Of a stretch of DNA of 64,000 nt, positions 40,476-52,000 are shown one piece after another. The notes below the pieces were generated by a model, which was given only the letters and a program-made list of their open reading frames with translations, was not told the origin of the DNA and did no database searches. Position 1 is the first letter of the stretch, and every line of letters begins with the position of its first letter. The position numbers and the translations under genes were made by a program. Source of the DNA: Certhia americana (Eukaryota; Chordata; Aves; Passeriformes; Certhiidae); the NCBI GenBank assembly GCA_018697195.1, contig CM031864.1:20698739-20762738 (forward strand), given 5' to 3'.

Positions 40476-42425
40476 GAGGCAAAAAACAAAAAACCACAAC
40501 ACCAACAGGAAAAAAACACTGCAAACTGAAGCCCCCAACAGCACCTGACTATGGCCACATAGGGACTGTGGAGCTTTGCCTCAGCACAGCTCTTGGAAGC
40601 AGCACCAAAGCAGCTTCCTCTTATCCCTGTTGTTACAGTGGCAAGGGGCAGCTCTCTCATGAAGAAAATCATTTCTGGTCCAAGTATTTTGCTGAACTTG
40701 AGATTGGTATTTGTTTGGGATTTTTTTTTTTTCCCCAACACAATGTGAAGCAATTGAGAGTGTCAGGTATTGGTTCATTACAAATTCTTTTTCTATGACA
40801 GGAATCAAACCATAGCAGCCAAGGCTTCTACATTTCCAAACCTTCCCTTTGTCATTCTGATTGTCAAATGCTTTTTATGGTCTCCTGACCATCATGTTCC
40901 CAAGGCTGTGTTCAACAGTGCCCTGTTTCCATTTGTTCCACTATTGGAATCAGAAATTCTGAGAAATATTTCTTTGCATGTTTAAGGGATTTTAAAACCT
41001 TTGACAAACACTGTTTTTAACTTTTGTTCATGGAAAAGGCCTTTCAGGCTCTAGGAATGAAGCAAGAACTTTCAAGAATGTAGATTAGATAGTAGCATAA
41101 TATGTAGTTTATCACAGAGTGAGAATTTTAGATTTCTGGGGTTTCTAGAATGGTAAGCAGAAGAAGACAATATAGAGGTTTCACATGGGTTCTAGGCTTC
41201 TTCCTTCTCCATCTGCTCCATGTTCCGCAGTGATGGTGGCACTTCTAATTGGTTTAGAGTAGAGACTGACTTTCTAACAAAGGTGATATGTATTGGAGAC
41301 TTTTTGTAAATACTGTTTATGTAGGTTTTAATATAAAAGTACACACCGCCCTGTGTGGGTGGGATTTGTGCCTGGACTGACCTGCAGAGCAGACTTTTGC
41401 TTGTCAGGGAAAGAATGTGGAGATAAGAAAGAATAAACAATCATGAAAAAACCAGAAGAGATGGCTCACAACCATTTCTTGAATCTATGGCTGGGGAGGA
41501 AAAAGACTTTTACGTTCTCAGGTTTCTCGGTGCACCATGAAGAAAAAAACATAAAAAATTTTTTTTTTTAAAAATCCGAGATTCCACCATTTCATTTCAC
41601 TGCTATATCCTTGTAGCAGATGCAAAGGCTACTTTAGTAACTAAAAAGGCAGTATTTCTTCCTCCTAAAATTAAGGAACCAAGAGTAGGAAATTCCAGTG
41701 ATCCCCTAGACAGAGTATGCCATCTGCACATTCTCCTCTGATGAACAGTAAATTTAAATCGCAGCTTTCCTGGTGGCTTTCTGATCTGAATTATGCTGAA
41801 TGCTCAGACTTCAATCCAGCCAGTAATTAATGACACTAATGTGCCTGCAGTTTGGTCCCAAAGGGCTCTGCTCGAAGCCCAGTGCTCAGCCCCAGACCTG
41901 CAGAAGCTTTGGCAAATGGAGCAGTCTGCATGTCAAAGCCCATGGAGTAGCCTTGCCTAAGGCAGCCCGGTCTGACAAATATTTATAGGAAAAAAGGATT
42001 ACTAAGAGGATGATCTTGCACTTACAGACCCCTTCCAGATCATTCTGGAAGCTCACAGATGAAGGCAATGCCATGCTTCACTGCACAGATTTTATTAAAA
42101 CTGCATTACAAAAATAACTGCTCTTAATGTATAAACAACTTGGTTAGCCCCACAGTTGTTTTTTTGGTGGTTTTTTTTTTTTTTTTAATCTAGAAAAAGA
42201 ATGTTTGGCTTGGGAGGATAAATAATACTTAAATATCATAATACAAACATGAAAATATTTTGTTTTATAAAAGCTACAGGGAAAAAGTGGACTTTTCAAA
42301 AAGCTTTTCAAAGGAGTCATGCTTGTATTCAGTAGAACCAGAATAATAGCACACTAGATAAAAACTCTAATTAGGGTACAACAAGCAGGTCCTAGGGGGA
42401 AATAAAGCCATTTATTATGGCTTAC

Positions 42426-42463
42426 CATTTAAGACACAAATAAAGCCATTTGTGTCTTAAATG
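42426..42463. other. Perfect 15-bp hairpin, 8-base loop
   Basis: CATTTAAGACACAAA (42426-42440) is exactly reverse-complementary to TTTGTGTCTTAAATG (42449-42463) around the loop TAAAGCCA. The loop and right-arm start repeat part of the sequence just upstream (AATAAAGCCATTTATT near 42403), so template switching at a local direct repeat may have produced it. No transcript or miRNA identity is claimed. Confidence 0.85.
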
Positions 42464-45400
42464 AAGCAGATCTGAAAAGTAAATTTTATAGACACTCTGC
42501 ACGGGAAAGAATTTAGTCACTAGTAAACATCCTTGTGTTTTGCTGTTTGGCTTAAAATAGTGTCCTCTCATTCTCTTATACTTCTCCTTTAAATAAGGCC
42601 TGATTCCAATCTCTAGGCTGACTTTGGCACAATATATAAAGTGTAGATTTACACGCCAGTTATTAATGATTGTCTGAGCTCTTCTATTTAGCAGTGAAAG
42701 TGGGAAGTCCATTCCCATATGAAATTTGTTATACTTTTCCTTTATTTACACAAAGCCTTAGTGATAAGTGAGCTGCTGTAATTCAAGCCAATAAATCTCC
42801 AGAAGAGTTTTAAAGCTATCAAAGAAAATTCTTTTTGCAGCAAAGAAGCTTCTTTTGCAAGAAGAATGAAACTCTCACCAATGAACTTCTGCCAGAGACA
42901 TAGATGTACTTCCTAGCATTAAAAAATAAAGTTGGGACACAAAGTAATAGTAAAAAAAATCACTCAAACAGAATAGGAGTCAGTTACAACATAAGACTCC
43001 TCAGAGGCTGGGAAATATATATATTTTTAAAATGGAAATTATGGTGATGAAGGCTCTTGTATCAATTTTATTCCTTACAGTTGTATACCAATAGTTTTGA
43101 GACCATAACATGTCCAGGTAGATATTCTTACTGCTGATCTTACCAATACTGAAGAAATATTTCACACAGTACATAGGTACCAGCAGGACTACTGGTGAAA
43201 CAAGGATCTAAATTGCCTGATCATAGGGTAGAAGAAGAAAAAGAAGTGGCTTTTAAGCATTGCTGTGAGTCTCTCATGGAAGCCAAGGCTGGCCTCTGGT
43301 TAAGCCTGAAGAAAGCCAGAGGATTTTCTGTCGTGCTGCCCCATTAGAATGTGTTAGTGCAGGGACACTCCAGCTGTGTAAGCATGTGCTGGACACCTGG
43401 AGTCCCTAGTGCTGGCATCCCAGTGGCAACTTTTAAGGGCATTTGAACTTCAGGTACTTGTTGCCTACATAAGTATATGATATATTTTATTAGAAGGCAG
43501 TATTAGGTGTTTTTGAAGCTTACACCTGGAAGTAAAATGAGTATTATCCTACGTATTCAGCAAAATTACTGCAGCATGGTGAATTTATACAAGCCTACCT
43601 CAAAGGCAATTAGTGAAAACATGTTCAAAATGAGAGTTAGCATAGTTATGTGACAGGAGCTGAGTTTTGTAATTGTTAGAGTTCGCAAAAATGAAGCTTA
43701 CTTTTAAAATGAATGTGAATTATCCCTCACCTCAGAGCCTGCTGTGGATAGAACAATGACAATGCCCCAGTGAAGCTGGAATTGTAGTGTCATGTAGGCA
43801 TTTCCCCATCAGACCCCAGTGTGAGTGGCAGATGCCATTTCAACAAGGGAAAAACAGGCTTTATGTACTCCTTACCTCTCAGAGAATGTAATTTCCTTGC
43901 TTACATATTGAAAATAAGATCCAGATCTCTGACTGGCAGAAGTGTGCTACATGCATGTCTGAAAGTGGGAAAGGCTGATATTAAGCTAGTTCCAAAGCTG
44001 GAACTGACTGGCACTGACCTAGCTTGCAAGCTGTTCTGAATTGTATAACCTGTTTTCATTCCTCCTCTGGTTTTGACATATGGGGATCACCTGAACTGAG
44101 CTGTTCCTTTAGCACTTCTGTACAGAAGGTAGCTGGTTGAGTATGTTTGCTTTGTGTGCTGCAATCAATCCAGCCTTACTGTAGGAACATTTATGATCAG
44201 AAGATGGAAGAAGTGCTGCAAAAAATAAATATAGTTCCTAGGAGTTCATAGAAATGGCAAATGGTGAAAAACAATTAGCTGATATGAAAGAATGCTGTTC
44301 TCTTGAAATCACTTTGAGAAGATCATCAGTACAATGGTGTCATGTGTGAAAGTCTAATGAAGCTCTTGGCTAAGACCCCCAACAGTGTAGATCAAATCTC
44401 TGCACTTCTAAATAATTTAAGTGAGAAATGATTTATGGAAACAGAAAACAGAAATAATGCCTATACAAATAAATAAGATCACCTATTTTTTAGCAATAAT
44501 TGCTAAATAGAAATGACTTTCTGAATTCCAGATGCTCCTACAGCACAGAAAAATAAATTCCAAAACTGAAACTAAAGCCACCATTCTAATTGACCATGTA
44601 GCACAGAATAACAGAAAGAAATATTAATATAAACCTGAATTAGATATGTCAAATTTCTTCTCGGTATACTTTCCCCTTTTTGCAGAAGTCTTTACTCAAA
44701 GCAGTCCACATCTGCATCTAGTGAGAACAGCTTCAAAACTCATGTGAAATTCCCTGTATTGTCAGAAAGAGCTATTGCTGAAATGTCTGGTCCAAATGGA
44801 TTTGTATGGAAACTAACCAGCCTATATGTGCTTACAGCCACAATGCATGTAAGAAAAAGAAAACATCAACTTTTCATATATAAAAATGCTGCATTTTTCT
44901 AAAATAAATCAAAATTATAACAAGACAGTATCATTTGCAATTAAGAGTCACAGCATCATCTAGTGGTCAAATATGAAAAGGAGAATTCTTAGTGGATTAT
45001 TCATTGCTTTTGTATTTTATTCAGACAGTAAAATTAAAAGCATAAAGAAAACGGATGCTTATGCTCAGGAAAGCAGTTAGCTGACTTAAAGCCTTCTTTA
45101 AATATCATCTTTCTCTTTTCACAAAAAGTCATTTTTACAGCAATCACTTTGCAGTCTCTAGGCTGTATGTATGTCTATTTAGCTGTGATGGATGCCCCCA
45201 AAGCTGCTCTCTCAGCAGGACAGGGCACAGGAAATGTCACAAAAGGCTGAGGGGCAGAGATACAGACAGGGAACACCTGTTTTGGGCAAAACAGCAGCAG
45301 GTGCACCTTGGGGCAGCTGGCACTGGCTCTTCTAGAAGGGGAAACTTCCAGCAGCTTCTCACTTCCAGCCTATTACCCCTGTAGCCCCCTTGCTACCAAA

Positions 45401-46579
45401 CCTTGCCCCACAAACACTGTGCAATAGGAGCTGACAAAACACAGCTCTCCTGGAGCCCCTGTACCACGGACACCATGCCAGCAGGACCAGCCAGGATCCT
45501 GCCAGCCTCACTGGGTCCTTCTGCTGCCTTCTGCTTTCTTACACCACACTGCTGCTAGCAATGTGAAGACAGTTACTGAACTGCCACCATGAAAATCAAA
45601 TTTGACCCAGTAGTGTTGTCATTTGCACCTCAAAGCTGCTCTGGTGGTTTTCTTTTTTACCTTAGTAATCAAAACATTTTGGCCTGAGGCTTCCAAAACT
45701 CTTAACAAAAAGACACCTTGCTTGGCTTGTGTAGCTCTCAAGAAATTAGGCAGGAAAAATATCCTTTGGGAACTGAGTTTGAATTACATGTAATACTGCC
45801 TGTAACTCCAATATTTTTGATCTACAGAGTTGTTATTGCAGCAATGACCTGGTAATACAGGATTCTGGCCTTCAGGCCAGTAAATACAGTATTGCCATTA
45901 TTAATAAAGAGCTACAGGCTATCAAAGCCTCAGGACTGAGGCATGTCAGATTTGTTTTCCTTGAACTCACATAGGCTTGGTCTGTAGCTCTGTCTCAACT
46001 TGTTTAGATGTAGCATCAATTTTTCCTATGAGGTAGCCATGCCAAATTTCATTTACTTTTACCTCTGTGCTGAAAACCAGATTTGATCTAAGCTGTAGTA
46101 ACACGTAGTCATTCTGTGGAGAAGGAAATATTTATCACTAATGCAGAAATACTGGCCTAGCCTGACAGCAGAGGCCCTGGAATCAGTGATGTCTATGGAG
46201 TCACACATGCATGCAAACATACAAGAGCAGCTTAGAAGCTTTGTAGAAACTGGAGTGCTGCACAGCATTTGGAACCCACATCTTGATTCTATTAAGGAAA
46301 AGTAAAAGCAGACTCCACTTGGAGAACCACTCAAACAGCCCTGGCTGCATAATGTACAGTTCTGCAAGTCACTGTTTATACAGTTACAGATCAGACATTC
46401 TTACCAACTCAATAAATTTTAACTAAAATTTGAATTTTTGTCTTCATGGAGTTACCACACATTTATACAAATATAGTCACATTCAAATGGATGAAAAAGG
46501 GAGAAAAAAAAATCACAAGGAGGTTAATTAAGTCGAGGAAAAGCTTGTCTATGCAGGCTGAGGAATCTTCACCCTAAGG

Positions 46580-46740
46580 GCCTTTTGACACCAGGTTGGA
46601 GGAAGTGCTGAATGATTTGGTTGGATTTCAGTATTGACTCTGCTTTGAGCAGGAGACTGGACTAGAGATTGCTGCAGAAGGATCTCCCTCCTTTCCCATC
46701 CGAATGAGTCTGGTACATACTGGTACTGCTACACCACTTC
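46580..46740 (+). mobile_element. Decayed CR1-like LINE 3' fragment
   Basis: The phrase around 46638-46690, containing GACTCTGC, TTTGAGCAGGAGACTGGACTAGA and a following CTCCCTCCTTTCCCA segment, resembles the 3' end of CR1/L3-type LINEs, in which a GAGCAG-G-TTGGACTAGATGA block precedes a CCTTCCAACC block. There is no trace of reverse transcriptase and no clear terminal octamer repeat, so this is a short, old, 5'-truncated copy. Boundaries are approximate. Confidence 0.6.
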
Positions 46741-48600
46741 ATTCAATCTCTGTATAAGCAAAGAACTTCTAAGCCATGGATTTCAAAAACGTAATGCATC
46801 GGTGGAACTCTGTTGTCCAAAAATCTACAAATTAAACATCTTGAAACGTAAAAAAGGTAATATATTATTCACATATTTTCACTGCAGACATGATGGTGAG
46901 AGAAAGTGAATTTATTTTATTTTTACTTTCTGTGTCTTAGAAAGAAACGCATGCACATTTATTATCAGCTTGACTTGCATGTTGCTATGTTAAACCTCTG
47001 CTCTAGGTGTTCAGCTTCAGCAGCCTGGTCTAACAGGATAAAGAGACTTTAAAAGAGTTTTTCTCTTGTTTTTTTGAGGGGGATTTTGTGCTAGGAGAAA
47101 CAGGTGGGCTGAAGAGCCAAGAGATATTAGTTACTTCAAGTGGAACAGTTCTTGTCAATTGTTCAGTGTAACTAAAGAGTTAGTACATATTTTATTCACT
47201 CTTCTCTAAGCAGAGCTGGGAACAGTGTTCCTTAATTCCAAGGAGAAAACATACTCAAAGTTATATCATTTGACCATCTGGTGATTGATGTGCAGATTAA
47301 TAACTGGAATGTACTAGAACACTAAAAGGGAAACAGGAAGGTTTGCTTTGCCTACAAGTTTCACAGATCTGCTGCATAAAAAGTTCTCTGAAGTCATTAC
47401 CCAGGAGTGTACTACAAGTTAGGCCAATTTAAACAGGATGCAGCAGCACAGCCACCACAGGCTTGCTTTTACAATTGTTATCTTCCCATCTGCTACAATT
47501 GCATGTTGACCAGCATATCTCAGAAAATCTTCTGGACTATATACAAACCACAAGCCACACACAGAACTGGCTAGGCTGGCCAGCATTACTTTTAGAGTTT
47601 CAACAGCCTCAGAAAACAAGACAAAACAGAATAAAACAAAACAGCTGGTACTATCAGGAAAGAAAATACACTGCTCTATTTGCACACTGTATCAATTATT
47701 CCACCTGTTTCCCAGTTCAATAGCTATTTCCTAGCTTACAGCAGCAACAAAAATGCAGTAACAGATCCTGTAAGAAATTGCTCCTACATTTCTGCTTTTC
47801 ACTTAGATCCCTTTAGAAGATCCTTTCTTACCCAACTCCCTCCCAAACTCGTTTGGAGGAAATTGGATCTAAGGAGCCTGCAGTGCCCGCCCACAATGGC
47901 CAGGTCTGCCCAAAGTGTCAGCGTTGTCACCAAACACGCACGGCAAAGCCCCTTCAGGTACACTGCGGACACAGCGCCAGCTCCGTCATGACCACTCAGG
48001 AAACTCAAGGGGCATTGCGGACTTTATGGGCTGAAGGCCTTGCTTATTCTGCAGAGAGTTGTAGGAAACAGCCGTCCCTGCTGAGCAGGTACCCAACAGG
48101 CTTTCTGTGCCGGAGCCTGTGTGTCCCGGTGTGTGCACTGCAGCACCGTGCCCCTGAGGGACACACAGCCGGCGGCAGCAGTGCCACAGCCAGGCAGGGC
48201 CCCTGCCAGCCAGCGAGCAGCTAATTAACTACGGTAAGACTTGAGATGTCATCAGTCAGGGTCGGGGATTTCACCCTCTTTTGACACCACAGCCTGTCTT
48301 CTCCAAAACAAGGCAGGGCTCGGAGACGCCCTGTGTGGCTGCGGTGGTGTGTGACAGTGAGCTGTCCATGCTCACTGCTCACGCTGACTGTCCCCTCACA
48401 GGTTGTCATTATGGCTGTGTTTCCCTTGGCCAGGCACAGCTGCTGCCCCGGGGCAGCAGGTTCATGCCTCTGCCAGCCACGCCTCAGTGCCTCGCTATTC
48501 AAGGGAGGGATAAATCTCCGCAACTGAAGGCTGGGGAGAAGGCACTTTTGAGAGCAACACCTCTTAGGACTTGGTCTGACGCCAAGGTCGGAAGGTTAAA
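46741..48600. other. RNPC3 upstream flank
   Basis: AT-rich sequence until about 47.8 kb, then rising G+C towards the promoter. Open frames at 47853-48224 and 48281-48805 (+) and their antisense counterparts are composition-driven and have no recognisable domains. A divergent transcript from the RNPC3 CpG island would run leftwards through this stretch, but no exon can be supported. Confidence 0.5.
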
Positions 48601-48699
48601 GGCAGGGGGAGGCTCCGTGTCCCTCGACAGCAGCAGCACGAACTGCCCAAGCGGGCTCCGTGCGGAGCCGCCGCTCCCGCCACCCCCGCCGGGCGCCAG

Positions 48700-48709
48700 T
48701 CTCGCGAGA
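48700..48709. promoter_or_regulatory. TCTCGCGAGA core-promoter palindrome
   Basis: A perfect ten-base palindrome 77 bases before the start codon. This motif is known as a conserved, often methylation-sensitive element of TATA-less housekeeping and bidirectional promoters, linked in the literature to ZBTB33/Kaiso-type binding. A related CTCTCGCGCGG lies at about 48733-48743. Confidence 0.7.
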
Positions 48710-48785
48710 GCTGAGGCAGCGGCCTCGGCGCGGCTCTCGCGCGGTTTGCGCCGCTGGTTCCGGCGGTGCCCGGCCCTGCGCGGCG

Positions 48786-48793
48786 ATGGCGGC
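48786..48793 (+). promoter_or_regulatory. YY1-like site overlapping the RNPC3 start codon
   Basis: ATGGCGGC matches the core of the YY1 consensus in the orientation often found just downstream of transcription starts, where the ATG doubles as the start codon. Binding is inferred from the motif only. Confidence 0.4.
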
Positions 48794-49025
48794 GCCGGGC
48801 GCTGAGGAGCTGCGGGCGGGCGGCCCGGGGCCGGGCGCTGTCCCGCCGCACCCCGGCGTCCCGCCGCACCCCGGCGTCCCGCCGCACCCCGGTGTCTCTC
48901 GGCGGCGCGGGCGCACGCTGCTGGTGCGGCACCTGCCCGCCGAGCTGACGGCGGCGGAGAAGGAGGATCTGCTGCAGCACTTCGGGGCCGTGTCTGTGCG
49001 CGTCCTGTCGGACCACGGGCGGCTG
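48786..49025 (+). CDS. RNPC3: RNPC3 coding exon 1
   Basis: Residues 1-80, ending in phase 0 at GRL before donor GTGAGG. It holds an N-terminal low-complexity segment, with three exact VPPHPG repeats at residues 19-36, and the first half of RRM1 including RNP2. Conservation with human begins at RTLLVRHLPAEL. The repeats encoded by 48840-48893 have no counterpart in the human protein as I know it. Confidence 0.95.
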
Positions 49026-52000
49026 GTGAGGGCCGGGACGGGCCGCAGACAGACGGGGCGCGGAGCGGGGCCGGGGGGGTCCCTGCTCCCCGGGGGTCCC
49101 CGCTCCCCGGGGGTCCCTGCTCCCGGGGGTCCCCGGGTCCCGCTCCCCAGGTCCCGCTCCCCGGGTCCCCGCTCCCCAGGTCCCGCTCCCGGGGGTCCCC
49201 GCTCCCCAGGTCCCGCTCCCCGGGTCCCCGCTCCCCAGGTCCCGCTCCCGGGGGTCCCCGCTCCCCAGGTCCCCGCTCCCCAGGTCCCTGCTCCCGGGGA
49301 TCCCTGCTCCCCGGGTCCCGCTCCCCAGGTCCCCGCTCCCCAGGTCCCGCTCCCCGGATCCCTGCTCCCCAGGTCCCGCTGCCGGGGCTCTCGGGCCAGC
49401 GGCCGGCTGCGGGTTCCTGTCCCGCCCGCCCTGTGCCCGCGGCTCCGGCCGCTTGCTGCTGCCAGTGAGGCTGGGGTGCGGCAGTGCAGAAGGGCCTCTT
49501 GGCACGTGTAGGGATGCGGTGCCACACGTCTCTTGAGATCTGTGTTTTGCTTTCTTCTTCCTCCAGATTATGAAAACATGGATGTATTTGTTTTGAGATA
49601 AAGGCCTTGTGTTTTGCAGAGCTGCAGATAGATGATGTCTGCATATTTTGTCAGGGTCATGCTTTATAGGATATCGCATATACTGACTATTACAATGATT
49701 TTGTAATAGTCCGTATACGTGAATCATGTAGTGGCAAGATGGAGTAATAAAGTTTGTTTAAACAAATTTAACTTAGGAAGGTGTATTCTGTGAGGATTTG
49801 ATTTCATTTGGAAAATTAGGGAAAAAAGGAACCATTCAAATGTTCAGAGCACAATAGTTGCAACTATTGTAGCAGGAAGAGTGTTACTTTGATTAAAATG
49901 TTTTGTGAGCTCAGATGAATTCTCGGGTTTGGAAAAGGATTAGACCTCTTTATCCATATGTACTTTCTTGCACTTCAGAATGGTTTTTGCTTGCTAGAAA
50001 AAACCCACTTGTCCTGTATTCCTCAAACTGCTGAGTTCATGTCTTAATTTTGACTGCAGGAGGTACTTTTCCAAAATTCATAAGAAAAATGTTTTCTAGT
50101 CCTTGTTTGCCCCAAATGGGAGTTAGACAACTACAATCTGGAAGCTTTCAAATATGTAAACTTGAACTAACAAAGTGCTTGTGGCTCAATGTTTTACATA
50201 CAATTGCTTACCTTTTTTGATTCAAATACATTTTTTGGTTTTTTTGTTTGTTTTCTAGAAACATACTGCTTTTGCCACCTTTCCCAGTGAAAATGCAGCT
50301 GCAAAGGTTTGTATTGAGTTTGTTATTGAATGTTTTAGCAAAGCACTGAATTGCCACTGCTGTAATGTGGTTTACACATCATCTGGTACTCAGTGCTAGG
50401 AAAAAACCAAAACAGCACCATGTAGTATAGAGTTCTGTTTCAGGATTTGCTTGCAGGATGCAATTCTTGAACACTTCTTAGAGTCCTAAGAAGGTGGATT
50501 GAAAGGGGTTTGTGGAAGCCCTCTGATCTAGCCTGACACACAGCCTGGCAAATTTAGAGAAGCTGAGACTGATCAGAGCCCTGTTTAGGATGTGTGTACA
50601 TTTATGTACAAACTGTAAACCAAACAAAGTTCCTATCATTGTGTATTTGCCATAAAAGTCAGCCCAAGTGATACTTACAATCCAATTTTGCCCTGAACGC
50701 CTAACTTTGATAAGAAAACTACCGTATTAATAGGGGATGTGGATGCCAAAAAGATAGTACTAATAATGCTTTTTAAATACTAGTCTGGTTAAAAAGCCTG
50801 TGTCAGAACTTCTCCCTTATACCTTGGGGTTTTGGGGTTTTTTTTTGCATTGCTTCTATTTTTTTAGGCCACACTTTACAGGATTAAAAATGTTAAAGAC
50901 TGTGTAAGGTGAACAGAGCTGAATGAGGTGCTTGTGCCAGTTGTTAGCAGCCTGTTGGGCTCTGGACTTGAAGAATGCTGGATCTTCCTAGTGCCACTGT
51001 CAGAATCTCGATTTTATGATTCCTGGCTGTTACTGACAGAGTTTAGCATGTTTGTTCTTCATGAGCAAACGGTTGGTTACTTGAGATTCCAGGAATTTAG
51101 TAGGCTGTGTGGAAAGTCTGATTGTTAAGGCTGCTGCTGTGTTCAGGTGACTGACCTGTGCAGTGGTTCTGGCTGCAGCCTGGTCCCTTTCCTTCCTGCC
51201 AGCAGGAAATGCTGCTAAAAGCAGGGCTGGAAAGACACAAACAGCCCAGAGTTCTTGTGCCCACAATAGCACAGACTTAGCTTAAAGCAGCTGGGACCAC
51301 ATCCTATAGCCAGTGTACCACCCAAAGGAAAACCAGTTTTGCTTTAAAATAATTCTCATATTTGTCCTCTTCCTTTTCTTTCTTTTCTCCTCTGTAATTA
51401 CTTGAAGGCTTTATCAAGACTGCATCAGCTGAAACTTTTAGGTCACACATTAGTTGTTGAATTTGCAAAGGAGCAAGAGAGTGCACAGGTACTTAGCCAG
51501 CCTTCTGTCTCAGACAAGTGCAAAAGGTATGTGCAGGATAATTTCCTTGTTATGTTTGTGGTCAAGGAAGGGAGATTCTGGATTCATGACACTTAGGTAG
51601 TATTTTTAACTCAAAGGATAAATTGTAACCACAATTTATCCTTTGATTAACTTGGAAGTCTTAACAAAGAGGTTAAAATCTGTGGGAGAGTGACTGCATT
51701 CCTCCCAGCTGACCTGTGTCATTACCTGTGGAATGTGCAAATAAGTGATAAAAGCTATGTGGTAGTGCTTAATTAAAAATACTGTAGTAGAGTTTTCAAT
51801 TTACTTATTCTGCTTTCTGAATGTAAACAAATCAATAATTTAATACGTTTGGATTTATGGTCTCTGAACAGAGTGAATGGTAAATAATTTCAGTTCTTTT
51901 CCTGTGAGTGGATGTAAGTCGTGTTTGAATATGGGGAGAGTTACTTAAATCTACATAACAATTTATTTTAGAAGACTATCACTACTGTAATTATCCACTT

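Larger units (their letters stand above)
29370..46579. other. Intergenic DNA, no supported gene
   Basis: About 17 kb of AT-rich sequence without a convincing exon. It contains the simple repeats, hairpins and duplications listed separately, and GC-richer patches near 31780-31930, 39340-39830 and 45190-45560. The longest frames (38062-38475 +, 137 codons; 31561-31935 -, 124 codons; 40397-40753 -, 118 codons) have no recognisable domain, and the last is inflated by homopolymer tracts. Confidence 0.55.
48620..49500 (+). promoter_or_regulatory. RNPC3 CpG-island promoter
   Basis: Dense CpG sequence surrounds the first coding exon, with no TATA box at a useful distance. GC-box-like CCGCC/GGCGG strings are frequent between 48665 and 48830. 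This is the usual promoter type for a constitutively expressed splicing-factor gene. The transcription start is not determined by sequence alone but most likely falls between about 48690 and 48780. Confidence 0.75.

Noticed and set aside
45759..45767. ATATCCTTT as an AT-AC type U12 donor
   Set aside because: No exon precedes it, no TCCTTAAC-type branch site was matched to it, and a single nonamer in intergenic DNA is compatible with chance.
1..48600. First exon of COL11A1 on the minus strand
   Set aside because: Expected from mammalian synteny, but no matching signal-peptide exon was seen; the gene probably lies further left.
48660..49511. A 283-codon + strand frame taken as a single-exon gene
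   Set aside because: Its first part is genuine RNPC3 exon 1, but it reads through the GTGAGG donor into the intron minisatellite; the part before 48786 has no ATG.
48499..49727. Antisense open frames of 300-390 codons over RNPC3 exon 1
   Set aside because: They are shadows of the CpG island and intron 1 minisatellite, overlapping in all three minus frames without any domain.
50490..50580. Antisense CR1 tail in RNPC3 intron 2
   Set aside because: Only a vague resemblance over a few words; too diverged to support by eye.
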